Shown here: positions 1-10,301 of the stretch, piece by piece | Layout of the letters: every line of letters begins with the position of its first letter | Numbering within the stretch: the first letter of the stretch is position 1 | Assembly: GCF_907165205.1 (NCBI RefSeq) | Contig: NC_058195.1 | Span: forward strand, 25,812,936 to 25,876,935 | Origin: Coccinella septempunctata | Taxonomy: Eukaryota; Arthropoda; Insecta; Coleoptera; Coccinellidae | DNA length: 64,000 bases | Reading direction: 5' to 3' | The notes under the pieces: model-generated | What the model saw: only the letters and a program-made list of their open reading frames with translations | What the model was told of the DNA's origin: nothing | The model's database searches: none | Program-made: the position numbers and the translations under genes

Positions 1-1
1 G

Positions 2-1561
2 GTCAGAGAATTCTTCTGCAGATTTGGAATACCTCTGGAGCTGCATTGTGATCAAGGCCGAAATTTTGAATCGAAGTTATTCCAAGAAGTATGCAGCAAA
101 TTGGGAATTCACAAAACAAGGACTACACCTCTTCATCCACAATCAGACGGCATGGTCGAACGAATGAATCGGACCATGGGAAAACATCTAGCCAAAGTAG
201 TTTCTGATCACCAGCGGGATTGGGATGAATATTTACATCTATTCACCATGGCATATAGATCTTCGGTTCAAGAATCTACCAAGGAAACTCCATCCAGTAT
301 AATGTTCGGCCGAGAAATAAGACTGCCTTGCGACTTAGTGTTTGGATGTAAGCCTGGAGAAGACGTAGCTGGGGAGGACTACGTTAGTAAATTAAGGAAC
401 AAGCTGGATTACATACATGGCAAGGTGCGCAATCAAATGCAGCAAGCAAGTGACCGAATGAAAATGCGCTACGACATCAAGGCTATTGAAGGTGGATTCG
501 CCACTGGAGATCTGGTGTGGCTACATAATCCACAAAGGAGGAAAGGTTTTTCACCAAAGCTGCAGAGACAGTGGGAGGGACCGTATGAAATAATCAAGAG
601 GATAAATGATGTAGTTTACCGGATAAGGAAGCTCCCCAGAGGAAAACCAAAGGTTGTCCATTTCAACCGATTAGCCCCGTACGCGCAGGACGAAGAAGAG
701 GTACGTCTTGTGGAAGCCCCGATGCAAGGTAGCAGCGATTACCAGAAGTTTATGGATTGTTATGGTGAGACACGCGTTGCACGGTTCGGCGTTACACAGG
801 AAGTACATCAAGATCTCTTTACCGTGTCTGAGGAATACTCTCTCGCTCATTGCGTAGCGGAGGACCTTCGTATGAGCAAAGGAATAGCCAGAGTATTCAG
901 AAATAAATTTGGACGTCAGGAACAACTATTGCGACAGCAGCCAAGAATCGGGAAAGTTTTGAAATTGAAGGCTGAAGGTCGGTTCATTTATTACTTAATC
1001 ACAAAGCAACATTCCTATCAGAAGCCAACCTATCAGAATCTATGGACGGCACTGCATAGCTTGAAAGAAGACCTTCAACGCTTTGGGGTTAGGAAATTAG
1101 CTGTTCCCAAGCTCGGTTGTGGATTGGACCAGCTAAATTGGCGAGTTGTGCGAAGCATGCCGGAGGTGGTATTTCAGGGGACTGGTGTACGGATCCTGGT
1201 GTGCAGTTTCAACCCAAAGCAGGCCAGGGAGCCTGGAAAAACTGTGGAGTGCTACTTCCATCGGACAGGCTACTGTAGGAATGGTGATGAGTGCAAGTTT
1301 CGCCACGGTCCTCGGAGGAATTCACTAAATCTGTTCTGGGACAGAACAGGCTTAAGGAGGGGACAGTGTAACCAGTCCGGCCCTTGCGGTCGGACCTTTC
1401 GAGAACCAGAGCGGTCCCGAGCTTCCAGAACAACCGCGAATCTACCTGAATGTTTCCGGCGCCTATATAAGCCCAGCGGAGGAGCAGGTAGGAAGTACAA
1501 GTACAGTTATAGTTCACAATGCAAGCGACTAGTGGAAATAAATACGAGTGGAAATAAATAG
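2..1561 (+). CDS. Ty3/gypsy pol 3' part: integrase fused to macro domain and CCCH zinc finger
   Basis: The frame is open from the window edge (base 2) to a TAG at 1559-1561, so this is a 3'-partial pol. Its first part is a gypsy integrase core: CDQGRNFE with the second catalytic Asp near base 50, PLHPQSDGMVER with the catalytic Glu at 158-160, then a GPY/F module (EGPYEIIKR...HFNRLAPY, about 575-680). In the same frame, about 790-1215, follows a macro domain close to OARD1/TARG1: DLF...SLAHCVAEDLRM, GRFIYYLITK, KPTYQNL and PKLGCGLDQLNW. The Lys (1004-1006) and Asp (1127-1129) matching the human OARD1 catalytic pair are present. A CCCH finger (C-x7-C-x5-C-x3-H, 1250-1306) follows. The last about 65 codons read into the 3' LTR. 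No stop or frameshift breaks the fusion. The integrase call is secure; the macro call rests on motif order from memory. A role on ADP-ribosylated host proteins is inference. Confidence 0.85.
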   Translation, partial: VREFFCRFGIPLELHCDQGRNFESKLFQEVCSKLGIHKTRTTPLHPQSDGMVERMNRTMGKHLAKVVSDHQRDWDEYLHLFTMAYRSSVQESTKETPSSIMFGREIRLPCDLVFGCKPGEDVAGEDYVSKLRNKLDYIHGKVRNQMQQASDRMKMRYDIKAIEGGFATGDLVWLHNPQRRKGFSPKLQRQWEGPYEIIKRINDVVYRIRKLPRGKPKVVHFNRLAPYAQDEEEVRLVEAPMQGSSDYQKFMDCYGETRVARFGVTQEVHQDLFTVSEEYSLAHCVAEDLRMSKGIARVFRNKFGRQEQLLRQQPRIGKVLKLKAEGRFIYYLITKQHSYQKPTYQNLWTALHSLKEDLQRFGVRKLAVPKLGCGLDQLNWRVVRSMPEVVFQGTGVRILVCSFNPKQAREPGKTVECYFHRTGYCRNGDECKFRHGPRRNSLNLFWDRTGLRRGQCNQSGPCGRTFREPERSRASRTTANLPECFRRLYKPSGGAGRKYKYSYSSQCKRLVEINTSGNK

Positions 1562-1648
1562 TAGTGACATAGTTAGTTTTTGAGTTATAAGTGTAAATAA
1601 ATAATTTTAATAAGTTGGACGTTTTAATCAAGCGAAGAAAACGTTACA
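1367..1648 (+). repeat. 3' LTR of the macro-domain gypsy element
   Basis: The 282-bp segment starts TGTAAC and ends GTTACA, a perfect 6-bp terminal inversion, and is preceded by a purine run (aaggagggga, about 1354-1363) that fits a polypurine tract. It holds a TATA box (1464-1470) and AATAAA signals at 1537-1542 and 1553-1558, as an LTR should. The right flank resumes the minus-strand integrase frame of an older gypsy element. The 5' LTR and left flank lie outside the window, so LTR identity and the target duplication cannot be tested. Confidence 0.75.
1464..1470 (+). promoter_or_regulatory. LTR TATA box
   Basis: TATATAA sits in a GC-richer context about 100 bp inside the LTR, with polyadenylation signals 70-90 bp downstream. 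The order suits an LTR promoter; transcription itself is not shown by sequence. Confidence 0.5.
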
Positions 1649-4440
1649 ATATTTCGAGAAATAGTCAATTAAAATGAGGTAAGTAACATTATTAAGTTCA
1701 TATAGATCAATACCAACTTTTATCCGTGCTTTTTCAGGTATAGGATGAGGCTTTAAAGACTGTTTGATATTATTTCTGGAGTATCTGATACATGTTGGAC
1801 AACTCAAAATTAAATTCTCTATATCATTAGACAAGCCTGGCCAATATAACACATTAAATGCTCTCCATTTGGTTTTGTTATTCCTAAGTGACATAATAAG
1901 TGTAAAATTCTCAACATTTCTTTTCTAAGTGATTTTGGAACAATTATGCACCTGGATACAAAACATTATTTATTAAAACTATTCAATCTCTAACATTCCA
2001 AAATAATTTTGTGTTTTCATTACATTCAGATCGTTTATTAGGCCAGCCATTTTTGACATATTTCATTACATTTTGTAACTGTTGTTCTTTCTCAGTTTTA
2101 ATTATAAATTGATCGAGATTATTTTGGCTAATTGGAAAATTTTCAGTCAATACATTCACTTGAGCTTCATAGTCATTTTCTTTTATAATCTGTTCATCAT
2201 TCAAATTAGGTACATTTATTCTACTTAGAGCATCAGCAATATCCATTTCTTTGCCTGGCTTCTAAATCAAATTTATGTTATACCATTTGTAGTTTTAACA
2301 ACATTCTTTGGAGTCCCATTGGACACTTAACTAATGATTTTTTGAATAAACCCAAAAGAGGCTTATGGTCTGTTTCAATGGTTACTTCTTTACCAAATAT
2401 ATAATGATGATATGTTTTATAGCCATAAACAATAGCAAGAAGTTCTTTTTTTATCTGAGCATAAGCTTGTTGTATCAAAGTTAGTGATTTTGATAATAGT
2501 AAGCTAATGGTTTACAATTTTGTAGCAATGCTGCACCTAATGCATATTGACTTGCATCAACTGTTATAGTAATAAGCAATTTTGGACTATAATATTGTAA
2601 CACAGGAAGTGTTATCAGAATTTTTTTCAATTTTTCAAATGCTTTTTCTTGCTCAATTTCCCATTGAAAATAATTTTCTTTCTTCAAAAGTTCTCTCAAT
2701 GTCTTGGTTAAATCAGATAAATTTGGAATAAATTTGTGAACGTAATTTAAAATACCCAAAAATCTTTGAATTTCAATTTTATTATTTGGCACAGGATAAT
2801 TTTTAATTATTTAAATTTTGCTTTCATCAGGTTGTATACCATTTACACTAATAATATGACCTAAGTACTTGATTCTGTTGACGTTAATTTTATATTTACT
2901 TCTATTAAACTTCACTTTATTCAATTTTGCACGTTCAAGGACAAGTCTCAATCTTTCATCATGTTCTTTCTTATTCGAACCCCAAATTAAAATATCATAT
3001 ATATATATAAATGGTTGTACCTTTGATACCTTCAAAACACTCTTGCATTTTTCGCTGAAAAACTTCACTTGCACCTTGCACTTTTCAAACCATAAGGAAG
3101 GCGAAGAAAACGATATCGTCCAAATGGTGTGTTGAAGGTTTTGTACCTTCAACTTGAACTTTGCATATCCAACTGAACATTCCAAAATCCATTGGAAACA
3201 TCTAAAACTGAAAATACTTTAGCATCATTTAAATCTTTAATAGTTTCTCCAAATGTCGGAATCTGAAAATGTTCTCTGTAAATTGCTTCATTTAAATCTG
3301 TTGGATCAATGCATAAACGAAAATCACCGTTTGGTTTACTGACAATAACCAAAGAATTAACCCATTCTGTTGGCATTGTTTCCTTAACTATAATTTTTTG
3401 TTTCACCAATTTATCCAATTTTGCTCTAATACTGAATGAAGCTTTTCTACTTGCATGTACTATGGGTGGAATATTTTTATCAATTTTTATAGAGTACTGA
3501 CCTGGAAGGCAACTAATTCCTTCGAAAACTTCTTTAAATTCATCCAAAATATCTGTTCCCACATAATTTAACATTTTATCAACATTCAAATCATCAATTG
3601 TTGGCAATCCAATTATATTGGATCCATCATTTTTGACAAAATTAAAATATAAATTGTGAGTTTTTTCTTTCAAACAACAATCCAAATATGCACCTCCAAT
3701 GACATTTAAAGATTCACCAGTATAAGTGCGTAATTTACCGCTATTTCTTTTAAGTGTTAAAATATTTGTTATATGTACTATAAGAAATTATATTTGCTTG
3801 TGCACCAGTATCAACTTTAAACTGTAAATTGTATTTGTTTACCAATAAATTCATAACCCATTCTTTAGCATTTTCATTACTACTCACACGACCTAAGAAT
3901 AAAGTGTCTTCATCGGAATTAGAATTCTCTTCTATGTTATGGATGTTTTGATGTTTCTTGTTTCTGCATAATTGTGAAAAGTTCAATTTGTTGCATACTC
4001 TGCATTTTCTTCCAAAGGCTTTGCATTGTCCTGGTCGATGATGATTTCCACATTTTCCTCAAACAGCTTGTTGACGTTGAAAATTTTGCCATTTTGAGTT
4101 TGATGAAGATGCTTGCGCATTGGGAAATTTTGGAGACTGCGCGTTGGAATTGTGATGGTCTTGTTTTCTTGGTATGCTCGTCCGATGTGATAACGGTTTT
4201 TTTAGGTGTTTTTTCTTAATTAATTTATGAAGTCATTTTCTTCAACTTTCATGTCAGAAAAATGGGAACAAATTGCTTGTAAATGATTTTTTGAAGTTTC
4301 TGCTGCCTTACATATTTCCATTGCTTTCAACAAATCCATGTTTTTAGTTCGTGACAATCTATCTTTGACTGCTGCGTCCTTAATTCCCAAAATTAATCTT
4401 ACTCTTAAGAGTTGAAAATTCGCAACACTCACTAAATTGT
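1649..4440 (-). pseudogene. Degenerate Ty3/gypsy gag-pol (older element)
   Basis: Read on the minus strand, the fragments come in gypsy order: capsid-like gag (4440-4220, KDAAVKDRL), protease (3986-3750, FKVDTGAQANII), RT (3685-3149, WVNSLVIVSKPNGDFRLCID), RT palm (3185-2811), RNase H (2792-2278, VDASQYALGAALL and ETDHKPLLGLF), linker (2246-1983) and integrase zinc-binding region (1894-1649, CPTCIRYS, then IDYFSKY). They fall in several frames separated by stops, and the RT box reads YIYDILIW, lacking one Asp of YxDD, so the element is dead. The integrase stops where the younger gypsy LTR begins at 1648. The gag side ends near 4440, beside the palindrome. No LTR of this element was recognised. 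Confidence 0.85.
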
Positions 4441-4479
4441 GTAACGTTTATTGTTTGTATAAATTTTATTCATATAAAC

Positions 4480-4732
4480 AATAAACGAATTAATTCAGAT
4501 GCATAACATCCGCAGATAATTAAATCAACGAATGTTACGATCTAAATCGAACTGACAAACTACCATCGCTCGAAGTATTACCAGAATTTTCATTTCGTCG
4601 ACAAGAGTAGTCGACGAAATGAAAATTCTGGTAATACTTCGAGCGATGGTAGTTTGTTAGTTCGATTTAGATCGTAACATTCGTTGATTTAATTATCTGC
4701 GGATGTTATGCATCTGAATTAATTCGTTTATT
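4480..4732. repeat. Near-perfect 123-bp palindrome (foldback/MITE-like)
   Basis: Two arms, 4480-4602 and 4610-4732, are reverse complements with one mismatch by my comparison (gaactGacaaac against gaactAacaaac), around a 7-nt spacer (aagagta) flanked by GTCGAC on both sides. The segment starts about 40 bp beyond the truncated gypsy gag. No coding frame or clear target duplication was seen. It could be a foldback element, a long-hairpin locus or an inverted duplication. The arms are young or kept identical by conversion. Confidence 0.85.
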
Positions 4733-6220
4733 ATTTACCTGCCTTACTGTGAAGGCGCGATCCATTTCTTATTTTATTCATATATTTTTCTTTTCATAAA
4801 ATGTTTGAGTCGAAAATGGAATTGTGAAGCACCCTTTCTCATTTTGATTTTCGACTGACTCGTATTCTTCAAAGATATTACACACCAAGATGGAGCATCC
4901 CTATATTGAAAGCATGGAATGTTTTGTCCGCAAAGTAAACACTGAATGTTTACATACAAACGCGGCAATAGTAAACAGAAACCAGTGGCGTAGTTTAAAA
5001 GTTGTAAAAAATAATAATATGTAATATCTTTTATTATAGCGGTGTGAAGAATAGTAATGATGGGTGTATATGAATTTGATAATTACATCAATTCGTTTGG
5101 AAAATAAAATTGTTTGATGTAATTTCTCGTTAAATTGAACTGAAATGACCTGAGGCACGAATTGTTTTCGATATAACTCCGAAGTTTTAAAAGAAATTTT
5201 CGCACAAATGGTTATGATATTCCGTAAAAAAAATTTCTATTACTGCTTGCAGACCGCTCCTATTCAACCCTGGGATATCAATTCGGGTTACCAATCTGAA
5301 GCACAAAGTTTTTCCGATATATCTCCGAAGTTTTAACGAGAGTCAAAACGAAATATTCACACATATGATTGTCGACTATCCAAACTTCATATTCCGTGAA
5401 AAAACTTCGGGACTAAGATTGGTTTCTTCCAAAAAATAAATATTTGTTTAGTATGATCCATAACATTGCCCATACATCGAGGTATTTCAGGTTTTGCACT
5501 AGGCCGTTCGCTTATTGTGTCAAGGGAAATTTTTTGATAAATGTAGATGTAAATGTAGATTTAAAAAAAAAATTGCTAAACCACTGATGTGAGGAAAAAT
5601 TTATTTTTTCAATAATTCCAAAAATACAGATTCGATCATGTTGATAGCTAGTGTTTCAGTAGAGAATAATATGTGATATAGCCTTAAATTTTGTTTTCTA
5701 CATTTTATTTAGAAATTAATTGCAATAATTCATTAAAATTTGCTTTTGTAGTCGAACAGGAATAAAAGAAATATTCCTATAGAAAAAATGAACAAAATCT
5801 CATGAGAACAATTCTTAATTATTATTATACAACTCCATCCAGAAAAACATTACAGTACAATGACATAAATTAATAGGTCAATAAGGAGCTCACAAAATTA
5901 ACTAAGACTCAGACAATTCTCAAAATAGTCAATACGTCTTTATCAAAATTATACTTAAAATTTAAATGATTGAATGTTCTTATTAAATGATTGAAAACTT
6001 AATACTGACAAAAAATTCCTTTATAAAAACATATCACAATAATCCTGTAGCTCAACATTTATATGCAACATTTATAATAAGAGGGACTAATTAGAAAGCA
6101 TAATTCTTTTATTAGATTACTGAATTCATTGCTGAACTTGAATCAAGTATTATTTTGTTTTCAACCATTTTGCACAATTGAAAATGTGGTGAGTACCACA
6201 CTATTACAAGATAAAAATTA
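4733..6220. other. A+T-rich stretch with no recognisable gene
   Basis: Only short frames without recognisable motifs are present. Two loosely related segments (about 5145-5230 and 5285-5405) share 'tccgaagtttta' and 'ttccg' blocks about 140 bp apart, suggesting a decayed duplication. A CAGTGGCGTAG near 4984 resembles a hAT terminus, but I found no partner. Confidence 0.5.
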
Positions 6221-6383
6221 TCAATCATTTTTAGTACATATAGATCTGGAAAATAGAATATATAAACGAAACAATAGGATTCTGAAAGTGTGACAACATG
6301 ACAATGGACAGATACTATCAAATTTGAAAATAAAGGAAATACACGTAGTTACTTTGATGAGGGGTATCAACAGACTGGTGCAA

Positions 6384-6925
6384 TCATTGCATGTAGCAGA
6401 CAAATCTGAAGCAGTTAAGATAGTTAGATAGTTCAGAGCCACTCAGTTTTGGGAATTCCTCTACTCTACCAATATCTGAGAGTGTCTGGGTCACACTCCT
6501 TCCATCTGAAGCAGTCGATGTGCAACATGAACTGAAATGAAAACATATCAACATAAATTATGGTTGGAAATGATCGCAAAACTAACACTTTTTAAATGAT
6601 TGTTTTCACCTGATGCATTCAAAATAATATTCAATACACTCACGTATTTGTATGTGGTGCTGCAAATTTTTCAGTATCAAATACTTCTAAGGAATCCACT
6701 TTGCCTGATAAATCTGAAGCGACCAAAGCAACAGACATGTCTGTAGCAGATAAATCGGAAGCAGTCAATGTGGCAGATAAATCTGAAGCACTTGCGGTAG
6801 CAGACAAATCTGAAGTTTCTGATAATTCAGAACCAATCAATTTTGAGGACTCCCTAACTTTACCAACATCTGATGGGTCCTGGGTCATATACCTTTCGTC
6901 TGAAGCCGCTAATGTGTTACTTGAA
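6384..6925 (-). repeat. Tandem exon duplication with octapeptide repeats
   Basis: Segments 6925-6644 and 6531-6384 both begin after a 'tttcag' acceptor with similar blocks (TTCA...ACAT, then GCTTCAGA and GACCCAG), so one arose by duplication of the other with its splice site. Within 6640-6830 an 18-24-bp unit (plus-strand gcagataaatctgaagca) repeats about four times. Confidence 0.7.
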
Positions 6926-7425
6926 CTGAAATAAAATATAAAAAATTAGGATTCTTCAATAAGAATTGTGTAATCCCTTGAATTATTATAGTAACATTAT
7001 TTAAATGATTCATTTCACTCGATACATTCAAAATATTCAGAATACTCACCAAGGATCAGGCAATGAAATCCTGGATGGAATAGCTTCAGTTTTCAAACAT
7101 TTTTTTCCAAATTTAAGGATGAAATCTTCGTCACAGAAATGGTCAGAACAAACATACACCCATTTGGAAGATTCTGAAATTTTCAGTTTTAACTGGTCCA
7201 TCCATAATTTCTGTCGAGCACTATCAATAGGCATTCTAATGAGAGGAAAAATTCTTTAGTGATGAATTAAACAATACGAAATTAGTACGAGACTAATGAA
7301 AAAAGCTAGGTATCCCAAGTTACGCCTATGGAAAAATATCGTTTGTTGTTGTTTACTTACCGGTGCATGGATTTCCCACTGCTTTTACTGCTGATTTTTC
7401 TGCACACCACACAGCGATTCACCAT
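6384..7425 (-). CDS. THAP-domain protein, four exons, Ser/Ala/Asp-rich repeats
   Basis: Exons 7425-7361, 7253-7050, 6925-6644 and 6531-6384 join in frame through GTAAGT/GTGAGT donors and AG acceptors to give about 232 aa. Exon 1 begins ATG and carries the first zinc ligands (RCVVCRK). Exon 2 holds the rest of a THAP domain: FPLIRMP, KLWMDQLKL, then CSDHF, with the closing AIPS hydrophobic box. THAP domains are C2CH zinc fingers that bind DNA. Exon 3 encodes at least four ASDLSAT-type octapeptides. Exon 4 is a diverged copy of exon 3; its frame shifts near LSNYLNC and stops at 6384, although the neighbouring frame still spells TASDLSAT, so the 3' end may carry an indel or another splice form. 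The gene could be a host transcription factor or the DNA-binding remnant of a P-like transposon; no transposase core is seen. The first two exons are firm. Confidence 0.75.
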
Positions 7426-8746
7426 TTTTGCAGTTTCTAGTTATTGTCTAACACCGTTTTCACGTAAATCGTCCAACAATAACGTTTGTATCATTCAAGA
7501 TTCGAGAATATGTAAACATGTGGCCATTCGAAGTGGGTTGTTGAATAAACAACGTTGCCAAACTTCTTTCTTCGTCATCTCCTTATTTTTTTATATTAAA
7601 TTTATGAACATAATTTCATTATGTAACTTGGCTTAGAACATATCCTGAATTCATCAAGCATTAGTATTGTCAGTATTATCATTTATTCAATAGCCGATAC
7701 ATTTTATATTGAAATAATTATGTCATATTTCCTCTCGAACGGAAGCGAAAACCTGGGATTATATACTTTTCCAAAAATATTGCCAACGCTGCTTGACAAT
7801 TCAGCATCATTCGGATAGCTTCGGAAAACACGATTCTTTCAACCAATCGTTGTATGTGGTTTATTGTTTTGGTTTTGATCATCACTTCGGATAACTTCGG
7901 AAAACACGAGTCTCTCAACCAATCGCTGTATGTGGTTTATTGTTTTGGTTTTGATCAAAATATAAACATATAGCTATCTTAATTCGAGGACGATTTCTCT
8001 CTCACTATGCTCTATCTTGGTGTGTAATATCTTTGGTATTCTTGTTCAATTCTTCTCGGTCCAATATTGAATATATTTCCATTTTCCGCCCCTCAAGTAT
8101 AGGCAGTCAACAAAACTTCTCTTATCCGTTTCCACTAAACAAAAAACTTGTCCCATATTCCATCTGCGTAAAACTAATGAAGTGAATTCAATTCTAAGAT
8201 AGTATTTATCGAGTATAGAAGATATCAACTGTTTCCGATTAAGATTTTCTCTTCGACCTGTTGTGTTGGATAATTTGGAAAATTGTTGAATCAATTGGAT
8301 TTTGCTGATTTTATTTTATATTTTTTGGAAATCAAGTAAAATCTCCGTCTTGTACGGGATAAATCGACATACTTCGATAGAAAACTCTAGAAAAGCCGTC
8401 TTCCATCTTAGTTAACGAAGAATTCATTATTCTTCATTTGCCTTCATTAGAGTTTATTGCAGGCTTCTTTTGATAAGCATACAATTTGGCGTGTTGGTTT
8501 GTGCAAACTGTTTCCTGAGACCTATAGGCACCGCCATACGACGTGTTGGAACAACTTTTCTGGCTGAAAGCGGGAAGAAGTCAATCTTCCTAATCATCTA
8601 CGGGACCTCTTTCTCTGGATGAGTAGCATATTTCACTTTCCTTATAAATTACACAATCTGAACTATTTTGTTGGACATTTTAGTTAAAATAATCATATTG
8701 GACCATATATTTATTGATTGGGAAGTCTGAATATTCATATAGTTAC
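7426..8746. other. Upstream flank of THAP gene; no further gene recognised
   Basis: This holds the presumed promoter side of the THAP gene and A+T-rich DNA. Short frames (for example 7718-7918 and 8046-8294, minus) show no family motif. The one clear structure is the tandem duplication listed separately. Confidence 0.4.
7810..7961. repeat. Two-copy 76-bp tandem duplication
   Basis: The unit starting ttcggatagcttcggaaaac at 7810 recurs from 7886 with a few substitutions. Both copies contain 'tgtatgtggtttattgtttt'. No target duplication or coding content was seen. Confidence 0.75.
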
Positions 8747-9068
8747 TAGCTGACCCGGCAAACGTTGTTTTGCCATATGAATAATTTCCTTTTGTATGTT
8801 GTATTATGTATGTATCATAAAAAAAAAGAAATTAAGAATTTTGTCTGAAAAATAAAAAAAAAAAATTTAGGGGTGGACTACCCCTAACATTTAGGGGGAT
8901 GAAAAATAGATGTTGGCCGATTCTCATAGATAGCTGACCCGGCAAACGTTGTTTTGCCATATAAATAATTTCCTAATGATTAAATTACTAAAATGGCTAT
9001 TAAAAAATAAGGGTTGATCGTAGAAGGGTGAAAATTGAGGATTGTATGTATTTTTGTATGTTGTATCA
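8747..9068. repeat. Dispersed repeat, left part (target of the Pao insertion)
   Basis: Two units begin agctgacccggcaaacgttg (8748 and 8934) and contain a small hairpin (aggggtggactacccct). The sequence resumes at 19334 on the other side of the Pao element, so this is the pre-insertion target. The family is not identified. Confidence 0.7.
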
Positions 9069-9351
9069 TGTTAAAAATTGAGCGAAGCCCCTCTCCGACC
9101 TCTCTCTAGTCGACGCTACTGACCAGCTCCGGTGGCCACGTATGGTACCCCGATTCGGCGGTGCGCTGGTTGAACGACGCAGCGGCTCCACTTTCCGTGT
9201 TTTTCAGAAGTGGAAAACCCACACATTTACACATTTTCTTAAGATTCTCTTTGTTAGCTCTGTAGAAGTAACGTCTCTTAGCTTTCATAGTGCTTTTGTA
9301 ACACCTCATTTTCACGCTCACCTCTTCTAGTTTTTAATTTCAAGTCATCTC
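9069..9351 (+). repeat. Pao LTR, 5' fragment
   Basis: Its 283 bp match 10302-10584 almost base for base. At the shared octamer GTCATCTC (9344-9351) the sequence switches from LTR to pol, so a deletion used this microhomology. Confidence 0.8.
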
Positions 9352-10301
9352 AACTACTGAACAGCACTCTATGGTGGACGGGACCACCATGGATTTCCAA
9401 GTCACCAGATTCCTGGCCCAATCGTCAGCCGGCAACGACAATTGACCCCGAATCTGAAGCAAGACCCACCAAGAACCTCCTCACGGCCGTAACTCAAGAC
9501 TACTCGTGGGATCTTATATACAGGTATTCTTCTCTCAATAAACTGTTAAGAATCACCTCTCTCTGTTTAAGAGTCCTCGCCCGACTCAGACACTCCTCAA
9601 CTCTGAACTTCTCAACTCCGCTCACCTCAACTGACTTGGAAAAATCAAGGATCTATTGGATCAAGGCTACTCAATAAGTGTATTTTCCTCAAGAACTCAA
9701 GGCTCTTCAAAATGGTACTGCTCTGTCATCCTCACATGTGTTCAGTAGACTCACGGCGTTCATCGACCATGAAGGTGTCATTCGTGTAGGCGGACGAATC
9801 ACCAACGCTCTATTAGACCCAGATAGCAAGCATCCTGCAAAAATTCCTCGAGCTCCTCAATTGACTTCTCTGATTATAGATTCTGCTCACAAACGAACAC
9901 TCCACGGAGGTACACAATTCACACTGTCCACCATCTGACAACAATATTGGATCATTGGAAGAAGAGCCCCAGTGAAATCCCACTTCCTGAAGTGTGCTAT
10001 ATGTATGTGCAAGGCAACGAGGTATATGAGCTCAACAACTCATAGGACAATTACCAGAACAACGTCTCAGACCATCTCGTCCCTTTCTTATCACTGACGA
10101 GCGATTACCTCCTTGTAAGTGGCCATTAGGGCGAGTAATGACCATGCACCCAGGGTCCCCTCAAGACCTCCACGTCCACTCTAACTAGACCGATCTCGAA
10201 GTTAGCAATTCTGCCAGTCTCCTCTCCAGAAGCAACCAAGAAAGAATTTCAACCTCTCTAGTCATCTCGATAACTAACGCTGTTAGTTATGGCGGGCGGA
10301 A
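9344..10301 (+). pseudogene. Pao pol 3' part (RNase H end and integrase)
   Basis: This duplicates 15146-15724 plus 17523-17722 and then continues further to the natural pol end (PPCKWPLGRVMTMHPG, an integrase C-terminal motif) just before the LTR at 10302. It shows the insertion-free state of the integrase at 9915-9935. A TAA at 9674-9676 replaces the CAA of the other copy, and only part of pol remains, so it cannot work alone. Confidence 0.8.

Noticed and set aside
790..1310. Macro domain plus CCCH as a separate host gene
   Set aside because: It shares one uninterrupted frame with integrase, has no splice or start signals of its own and lies inside the LTR-bounded element.
4984..4994. CAGTGGCGTAG as a hAT end
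   Set aside because: No inverted partner or 8-bp duplication was found nearby.
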